10,123 bases of DNA from Lachnospiraceae bacterium UBA2734 (GTDB taxonomy: Bacteria > Bacillota > Clostridia > Lachnospirales > Lachnospiraceae): NCBI GenBank assembly GCA_002353635.1, contig DEKA01000049.1, positions 14,499 through 24,621 of the forward strand, written 5' to 3'. Below are positions 6,601 through 10,123 of this stretch, one piece after another (within the stretch, counting starts at the first letter, position 1; each line of letters opens with the position of its first letter). The notes under the pieces are model-generated. The model saw nothing but the letters and a program-made list of their open reading frames with translations. It was not told where the DNA came from and made no database searches. The translations under genes and the position numbers were made by a program.

Positions 6601-6961
6601 TCCTGTCTATGAGGAGAAGATCATCGGACACGCACAGGTTCGCCAGATCTTCAAATCTGGCAAGATCGGCAATATTGCCGGTTGCATGGTGCTCGACGGC
6701 GTCATCGAGAAGGACTGCAGCGTTCGCATCACAAGAGGAAACGAGAAGATTTTCGAGGGCGATCTCGATTCTCTGAAGCGCTTCAAGGACGATGTCAAGG
6801 AAGTCAAGGCCGGCTATGACTGCGGTATGGTCTTCAAGGACTTCGACGCTATCAACGTCGAGGACAACATCGAGGCCTATAAGATGGTCGAGGTGCCCAG
6901 AGAAGAAGTAGAAAAGAGAAAGGCTGCAGAGGCCAAGAAGGCTGCAGACGACCAGCAGTAA
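3611..6961 (+). CDS. infB: Translation initiation factor IF2 with long low-complexity N-terminal extension
   Basis: IF2 is the GTPase that positions initiator fMet-tRNA on the 30S subunit and promotes subunit joining. The start ATG 3611 has AAGGA at 3602-3606. At 1116 residues it is much longer than Bacillus IF2 (about 716) and longer than E. coli IF2 (about 890). Order: first IF2-N helical module (1-50); Lys/Ala/Glu-rich disordered linker (about 55-370); Arg/Gly-rich segment (about 375-470, RGG core 411-453); second IF2-N module (517-570). The G domain follows with GHVDHGKT (606-613), DTPGHE (653-658), NKID (707-710) and SAK (743-745). The beta-barrel and C-terminal tRNA-binding domains end near 1090, with a short charged tail. 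All GTPase motifs are intact. It follows ylxQ by 106 bases and rbfA comes 146 bases later. Confidence 0.98.
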   Translation: MAKKKISELEEMYNADGKDIIAFLNGKGIDARTAGSSVDESAQALVAEHFGKKKTEGANQADKGPSEAEKTAPGVHPVKKKKIIIVTGAQKKNRPAASSYSSGQAAGTRAGGTRKRSEGGRGTQQGTYHPIKPKTVPTQMSVDYHKPEQSQPHVVRKVVRTVSSQEPAEESAAKAAEAKAAAEVKEKSEAAAAAKTAPVQNGAPEAETVRTAQPAQEKVQSAQAEGTNEQTAVPAAAVKPAPAKAEKTEAETVKENSAAADAAAKKTDRENARTPSAASDKKETASSAERTESAPKKAQSAHTEKAQPAAKAAAETKEERKPRVIAPHVIKTVSFSEAVKAASEAQEARRDAAPVKRENIYDMMRARKQAEAKNGQSQSGRGTAGRRPGGTGRPGQGSRIRMNDSARNNAQGGFNRGGQGGYNRGGQGGFSGRGGQGQGSFGRGQGQGGRRGGAPTGEGGASFGDNRRRSNQFKDKRNKKDFAYTEADEREKQHRSGRFIKPAVEEKAEPEEQIKVITIPEKLTIGELAEAMHMKPAELIKKLFLAGKMMTVNSELTYEEAEDIAADYDILCEKEKKVDVIEELLREDKEDEKDMVPRPPVICVMGHVDHGKTSILDYIRHTHVTKKEAGGITQAIGAYTVKTKAGRTITFLDTPGHEAFTAMRLRGAQSTDIAVLVVAADDGVMPQTVEAINHAKAAGVEVIVAINKIDKPNANPQRVKEQLSKYELIPTDWGGSTEFVEVSAKTGQGIEDLLETIILQADVMELKANPNRLARGIVLEARLDKGRGPVANVLVQKGTLHVGDFVSAGPAFGKVRALIDDKGDNVKDAGPSMPVMVMGLSDVPSAGEVILAHATNDEARQFAETYKTQHKEELVEENRMSMNVEDLFDQMREGKMKELELIVKADVQGSVEALCQSLLKLSNDEVVVKIIHSAVGNITESDVTLAAASNAAIIGFNVHPDATAKGIAEHDGVSIHLYKVIYQAIDDVDAALKGMLAPVYEEKIIGHAQVRQIFKSGKIGNIAGCMVLDGVIEKDCSVRITRGNEKIFEGDLDSLKRFKDDVKEVKAGYDCGMVFKDFDAINVEDNIEAYKMVEVPREEVEKRKAAEAKKAADDQQ
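4841..4969 (+). repeat. RGG/QGG repeat segment within IF2
   Basis: Residues 411-453 of IF2 consist of degenerate units such as GGFNRGGQ, GGYNRGGQ and GGFSGRGGQ, followed by QGQG/FGRG units and RRGG. The DNA has the matching imperfect GGCGGNCAGGGCGG-type periodicity. The composition (Gly, Arg, Gln, Phe/Tyr) is that of an RGG-box RNA-binding or condensate-forming segment. Function here is inference. Confidence 0.85.
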
Positions 6962-6964
6962 CCA

Positions 6965-7000
6965 GTTTGCAGGATCATGCCGATGCATGATCCTGCAAAC
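6965..7000 (+). promoter_or_regulatory. Long perfect hairpin directly after infB, lacking a U-tract
   Basis: GTTTGCAGGATCATG (6965-6979) is exactly complementary to CATGATCCTGCAAAC (6986-7000). C6980-G6985 adds a 16th pair, leaving a four-base loop. It starts three bases after the infB stop codon. The 3' flank (AGCAATCGATG) has no T-tract, so it is not a standard intrinsic terminator, and rbfA follows in the same direction. Candidate roles are RNase III-type processing, 3' protection of the infB section of the mRNA, or attenuation. Confidence 0.8.
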
Positions 7001-7001
7001 A

Positions 7002-7094
7002 GCAATCGATGCCGCGATGCGTCATCAATTGCATGGTCCTATCGGAGAAAACCCATACGGGCGTTTCTCCTCGGGGTGCTGCAATCGATGCGGC
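7002..7094 (+). repeat. Pair of 14-base near-identical direct repeats flanking a second hairpin, infB-rbfA gap
   Basis: GCAATCGATGCCGC (7002-7015) and GCAATCGATGCGGC (7081-7094) match at 13 of 14 bases. Between them, GGAGAAA (7044-7050) pairs with TTTCTCC (7064-7070) and CCC with GGG (7052-7054/7059-7061) around ATAC, forming a hairpin with a small internal loop. TGCCGC (7010-7015) could also pair with GCGGCA (7090-7095) to close a larger structure just upstream of the rbfA binding site GGAG (7097-7100). The gap is open in the rbfA frame back to 7009, but that stretch does not resemble RbfA. Confidence 0.6.
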
Positions 7095-7107
7095 ACGGAG
7101 CATAAAT

Positions 7108-7548
7108 ATGAGAAAAAACAGCGTGAAAAACCGCCGGATCAACGATGAAGTCATGCGTGTTCTGGCGGAGATCATTAGAGATATCAAGGATCCGAGAGTC
7201 TCTCCGATGACGAGCGTCATGGAGGCAGAAGTCGCGCCTGATCTGAAGACGTGCAAGGTTTTTGTCTCCGTGCTCGGCTCGCCCGAGGAAGGGAAAAAGA
7301 CAATGCAGGGACTGCGCAGCGCTTCCGGCTTTATCAGAACGGAGCTGGCACACAGAGTGAACCTGCGCAACACTCCGGAACTTCACTTCATTCTGGATGA
7401 TTCCATCGCCTATGGCGTTGACATGGCACACAAGATCGATCAGGTCATGGCGGGCGACGAGAAGGCAGATGAAGAGAGACGGGCACGCGGTATTGATATC
7501 AATGATACGAGTGCTTATGTTGAGGACCCCGAGGATTCGGAGGAGTAA
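7108..7548 (+). CDS. rbfA: 30S ribosome-binding factor RbfA
   Basis: RbfA is a single KH-like-domain protein that binds the immature 30S subunit and helps 16S rRNA 5' end maturation; it is also important in cold adaptation. The protein is 146 residues. ATG 7108 is chosen over the longer in-frame ATG at 7009 because homologues start with a short basic leader like MRKNSVKNRRIND and GGAG (7097-7100) is seven bases upstream. Family signatures: EIIRDIKDPRV (about 21-31), CKVFVSVLGS, and the terminal LHFILDDSIAYG with a preceding R-x3-L-x4-P-E-L context. The last 30 residues are acidic (ending EDPEDSEE) and extend beyond the compact domain. The DHH phosphoesterase gene starts 12 bases after the stop. 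Confidence 0.96.
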   Translation: MRKNSVKNRRINDEVMRVLAEIIRDIKDPRVSPMTSVMEAEVAPDLKTCKVFVSVLGSPEEGKKTMQGLRSASGFIRTELAHRVNLRNTPELHFILDDSIAYGVDMAHKIDQVMAGDEKADEERRARGIDINDTSAYVEDPEDSEE

Positions 7549-7560
7549 ACTAAGGTGCTG

Positions 7561-8544
7561 ATGAATATTCTGAATGAGTTAAAAGGGTGCCGCACAATCG
7601 CTGTAAGCGGTCATGAGCGCCCTGACGGAGACTGCGTCGGATCCTGCATGGGACTGGCGCAGTTCCTGTATAGAGCAATGCCGGATGCCAGAATCGATGT
7701 TTTCCTGGAATCCATCTCGGATGCGCTTGAGGAGCATATTGCGGGGGCAGAGAAGATCAACCACAGTTATCAGACAGACATTGAAGCTTATGATGCCTTT
7801 GTCTGCCTTGACTGCGAGAAGACACGGCTCGGTGCCTCTGAGCCGATCTTTGACCGCGCACGCAGGACGATCAATATCGATCACCATGTGTCTAACCCCG
7901 GATGCGGGGATGTCAACTATGTCGTTCCTGAGGCGTCCTCTTCGTGCGAGCTTGTTTTCAATGTGCTCGATCCGGAAGGGACGGGGGCGCCCTTCATGAA
8001 TGAAGAGACCGCGCGCAATCTTTACATCGGCATGGTGACAGACACAGGTGTTTTCCGCTACTCGAATACGGGCAGAAGAACGATGGAGATTGCGGGATAC
8101 CTCATGACATTCGGGTTCGATTACCCGACGCTTGTGCGCGATATTTTCTACGAGAAAACAATTGCCCAGCAGCGGATCACCGCGCGCGTTCTGCTGGATT
8201 CCGCCCTCTACTGTGAGGGAGCGGTGCTGGCAGGTATTGCGGACAAGGAGACAGTCGCACAGTACGGCGCATCCGACTCCGATCTCGACGGGATCTCCAG
8301 CCAGATGGTGCTCACCAGAGGAGTGGAGTGCTCCGTTTTTCTCCATGAGCTGCCGGATGGGCGGTACAAGGGCTCTCTTCGCTCCAATAATTATGTGGAT
8401 GTCGCCAGAGTCTGCGAATCTCTTGGCGGAGGCGGCCATGTGCGCGCAGCCGGATTTACAGCCGACGGCGATCCCCAGGTTCTTCTGCAGAACATCATCG
8501 AGGCTGTCAGCGCGCAGCTGGCGGCAGAAAAAAACCGGAAGTGA
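7561..8544 (+). CDS. nrnA: DHH/DHHA1 phosphoesterase, NrnA-like (oligoribonuclease / pAp phosphatase)
   Basis: Cytoplasmic Mn-dependent phosphoesterase of the DHH-DHHA1 family. The Bacillus member NrnA degrades short oligoribonucleotides and dephosphorylates pAp. The N-terminal DHH domain contains HERPDGD (18-24), the acidic pair in CLDCEKT, and DHH (107-109). The C-terminal DHHA1 domain contains GGGGHVRAAG from 289. Metal ligands appear intact, and the length (327) is usual. The start is ambiguous: ATG 7561 has AAGG five bases upstream and fits homologues that begin M-x-I-L-x-x-L; GTG 7555 has GGAGGAG (7539-7545) nine bases upstream and would add two residues. Its location between rbfA and truB is typical of Firmicutes. 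The substrate cannot be settled from sequence; oligoribonucleotide, pAp and cyclic-dinucleotide-derived pApA activities occur in relatives. Confidence 0.92.
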   Translation: MNILNELKGCRTIAVSGHERPDGDCVGSCMGLAQFLYRAMPDARIDVFLESISDALEEHIAGAEKINHSYQTDIEAYDAFVCLDCEKTRLGASEPIFDRARRTINIDHHVSNPGCGDVNYVVPEASSSCELVFNVLDPEGTGAPFMNEETARNLYIGMVTDTGVFRYSNTGRRTMEIAGYLMTFGFDYPTLVRDIFYEKTIAQQRITARVLLDSALYCEGAVLAGIADKETVAQYGASDSDLDGISSQMVLTRGVECSVFLHELPDGRYKGSLRSNNYVDVARVCESLGGGGHVRAAGFTADGDPQVLLQNIIEAVSAQLAAEKNRK

Positions 8545-8609
8545 AGCGGCTCTGCGTTTAAACGGCAGATATTCTGCAGAGACCGGAAACAGATACGGAA
8601 ATCTTATTC

Positions 8610-9590
8610 ATGCAGCACAGAAGTCAGAACAATTACAACGGCATGCTCGTCGTCTACAAGGAGCCCGGCTTTACATCGAGCGATGTCGTGGCAAAGCTGC
8701 GGGGCATCCTGCATATGCGGAAAATCGGCCACACAGGCACCCTTGACCCCGCGGCCGAGGGTGTTCTTCCGGTGTGTCTTGGGAGCGGAACAAAGCTTGT
8801 GGATCTGATTGCGGACCGGGACAAGGAGTATGAGGCAATTCTGCGGCTTGGTACAGTTACGGACACACAGGACATGACAGGGACAGTCGTGAGCCGGATC
8901 TCCGATGAGGAAGTACAGAACAGAATCTCAAGAGAAGATATCCTTGCCGTGCTGCCGCACTTTATGGGCGAGATCCGGCAGATTCCGCCCATGTATTCCG
9001 CCGTGTGGGTAAACGGAAGAAGACTCTATGAGCTCGCCAGAAAAGGACAGGTCGTAGAACGGCCATCCAGAACGGTTGTGATCAGCGCATTTGATCTTTT
9101 GGATTATCAGCCGCCGCTCGCCAGAATCCGCGTTGTCTGCTCCAAGGGAACCTATATCCGGACACTGTGCGAGGATATTGGGAAGGCTCTTGGCGTCGGC
9201 GGGTGTATGGAGCATCTGCTGCGCAGGCGGGTCGGTATTTTCACGCTGGAGAGGGCGAAGAAACTAAGTGAGATCGAGGAACTCGCGAAGACGGATGAGG
9301 ATGCGCTGAAAGCGCTGATCTATCCGGTGGACAGCTTTTTTGCGGATGCGCCTTCACTGCACGTGCGCAGTGAGGACCTTCTTTACCTGAAAAACGGGAA
9401 TCCTCTTGGTCCCTCTAACATGATGGAGGAAGCGGATCTTGTGAACAGTCCGCAGATGCATGCAGCATCACAGGTGCGTGTGTACGGGGAGGACGGTATG
9501 TTCTATGCCCTTTACCGCTACAATAAGGACCGTGACCGCTATGTTGTCACCAAAATGTTTGCGCCGGATACGGCGACATATACATGCTGA
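8610..9590 (+). CDS. truB: tRNA pseudouridine(55) synthase TruB
   Basis: TruB converts U55 in the T-loop of elongator tRNAs to pseudouridine and also acts as a tRNA folding chaperone. The 326-residue protein has the conserved start NGMLVVYKEPGFTSSDVV (10-27). The catalytic motif GHTGTLDPAAEG contains the nucleophile Asp46. YSAVWVNGRRLYELAR follows, then the CSKGTYIRTLCEDIG motif. The C-terminal part (about 245-326) is a TruB_C/PUA-like region. The ATG at 8610 is supported by the family N-terminus; its ribosome binding site is weak (GGA at 8597-8599). A downstream ATG at 8643 would cut into the conserved first strand and has no better site. The gap to the previous gene is 65 bases with only weak self-complementarity (CTCTGC 8550-8555 with GCAGAG 8576-8581). 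Confidence 0.96.
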   Translation: MQHRSQNNYNGMLVVYKEPGFTSSDVVAKLRGILHMRKIGHTGTLDPAAEGVLPVCLGSGTKLVDLIADRDKEYEAILRLGTVTDTQDMTGTVVSRISDEEVQNRISREDILAVLPHFMGEIRQIPPMYSAVWVNGRRLYELARKGQVVERPSRTVVISAFDLLDYQPPLARIRVVCSKGTYIRTLCEDIGKALGVGGCMEHLLRRRVGIFTLERAKKLSEIEELAKTDEDALKALIYPVDSFFADAPSLHVRSEDLLYLKNGNPLGPSNMMEEADLVNSPQMHAASQVRVYGEDGMFYALYRYNKDRDRYVVTKMFAPDTATYTC

Positions 9591-9625
9591 TGCTTCCACT
9601 GTGCTTTAATGTGCTCAAATTGATC

Positions 9626-9677
9626 TCCTCCGTACAGCGATTACGCGATTGATGCAGTTAACCTGCCGTGCGGAGGG
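9626..9677 (+). promoter_or_regulatory. Stem pairing an anti-SD-like CCTCC with GGAGGG in the truB-ribF gap
   Basis: TCCTCCGTAC (9626-9635) pairs with GTGCGGAGGG (9668-9677), ten pairs including two G-U, closing a 32-base loop. The 5' arm resembles the 3' end of 16S rRNA (CCTCC); the 3' arm is a strong Shine-Dalgarno-like sequence with no good start codon at the usual distance. The 174-base gap has no convincing promoter or terminator and no recognisable FMN riboswitch. Confidence 0.4.
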
Positions 9678-9764
9678 ACTTCTGCCGAGTGAGCTTTCAT
9701 GAAATGAAGTGCGAACGAGGAAGAATGTCCCGACGACCGGCCTGTGATACATTTTACTTTCTGT

Positions 9765-10123
9765 ATGAAAATTATTGAGAACAAGGAACAATTCACCATT
9801 GATGAGAGCACAGCTGTGGCCATCGGCAAATTCGACGGCGTGCATCTCGGCCACAGGGCACTTCTGAAGGAGATTCTTGACCAGAAGAAAGAGGGACTCA
9901 AGAGCGCCGTGCTCACCTTTTCACCTCTGCCGGAGGTCTTTTTCCGGACGCTTCCTGACAAGGAGCTCTCAACAAAGGAAGAGAAGAGAAGGCTTTTTGC
10001 CTCCATCGGCATCGATTATCTCGTGGAATTCCCCTTCAACAGAAAAACGGCTGGTATGCCTTCGGACCGGTTTATCTCGGATATCCTGGTGCGTGATATG
10101 CATGCGGCATACATTGCGGCGGG
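9765..10123 (+). CDS. ribF: Bifunctional riboflavin kinase/FAD synthetase RibF, N-terminal part only
   Basis: RibF phosphorylates riboflavin to FMN and adenylates FMN to FAD. Only the first 119 codons are in the window; the frame is open to the last base. They cover the start of the N-terminal FMN adenylyltransferase domain, with its nucleotidyltransferase signature AIGKFDGVHLGH (19-30), followed by LKSAVLTFSPLPEVFF and EFPFNRKTAGMPSDRFI. The riboflavin kinase domain would lie downstream. ATG 9765 fits the usual family start, but no Shine-Dalgarno sequence precedes it. An in-frame GTG at 9744 is an alternative without better support. The position after truB is conserved in many Firmicutes. 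Confidence 0.93.
   Translation, partial: MKIIENKEQFTIDESTAVAIGKFDGVHLGHRALLKEILDQKKEGLKSAVLTFSPLPEVFFRTLPDKELSTKEEKRRLFASIGIDYLVEFPFNRKTAGMPSDRFISDILVRDMHAAYIAA

Noticed and set aside
7009..7107. In-frame N-terminal extension of rbfA by 33 codons
   Set aside because: The extension is made of the hairpin and repeat sequence, does not resemble RbfA, and ATG 7108 has a well-placed GGAG.
6962..7107. T-box or ribosomal-protein leader in the infB-rbfA gap
   Set aside because: There is no T-box core (TGGNACCGCG-like) sequence and no recognisable known leader motif.
8550..8581. CTCTGC...GCAGAG stem in the nrnA-truB gap
   Set aside because: Six pairs with a 20-base loop and competing internal pairings; not distinguishable from chance.

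Overview
The window reads as a low-GC-phylum (Firmicutes/Bacillota) chromosome segment, most likely a clostridial relative of the Lachnospiraceae. This rests on the gene order rimP-nusA-ylxR-ylxQ-infB-rbfA-DHH phosphoesterase-truB-ribF all on the + strand, strong GGAGG-type ribosome binding sites, a tRNA without an encoded CCA end, and a very long IF2 N-terminal extension. The family assignment is inference; no 16S or marker comparison was possible.

Layout. Bases 1-86 hold the 3' part of a tRNA-Glu(CTC) and its intrinsic terminator. Bases 87-237 carry a weak promoter and the leader of a small zinc-ribbon protein of unknown role (238-696). A well-formed extended -10 promoter (744-772) and a 13-bp GAAA-capped hairpin (794-823) precede the operon. 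The operon then runs: rimP (875-1369), nusA (1426-2922), ylxR (2922-3188), ylxQ (3178-3504), infB (3611-6961), rbfA (7108-7548), an NrnA-like DHH phosphoesterase (7561-8544), truB (8610-9590), and ribF (9765 to beyond the end).

The genes form one known functional group: ribosome small-subunit maturation (RimP, RbfA), transcription elongation, termination and antitermination (NusA), RNA binding (YlxR/RnpM, YlxQ), translation initiation (IF2), RNA turnover (NrnA-like), tRNA pseudouridine-55 (TruB), and flavin cofactor synthesis (RibF). nusA-ylxR-ylxQ overlap by 1 and 11 bases and are probably translationally coupled.

I see no mobile element, CRISPR array, toxin-antitoxin pair or defence island, and no convincing new multi-gene system. 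The unusual material lies inside and between the conserved genes. NusA has a repetitive acidic C-terminal tail. IF2 has a long Ala-rich and RGG-rich N-terminal linker. Most non-overlapping gaps in the operon carry strong hairpins without a U-tract, often close to the next ribosome binding site; the strongest are in the rimP leader and the infB-rbfA gap. These are candidates for RNA processing, stability or translational control.
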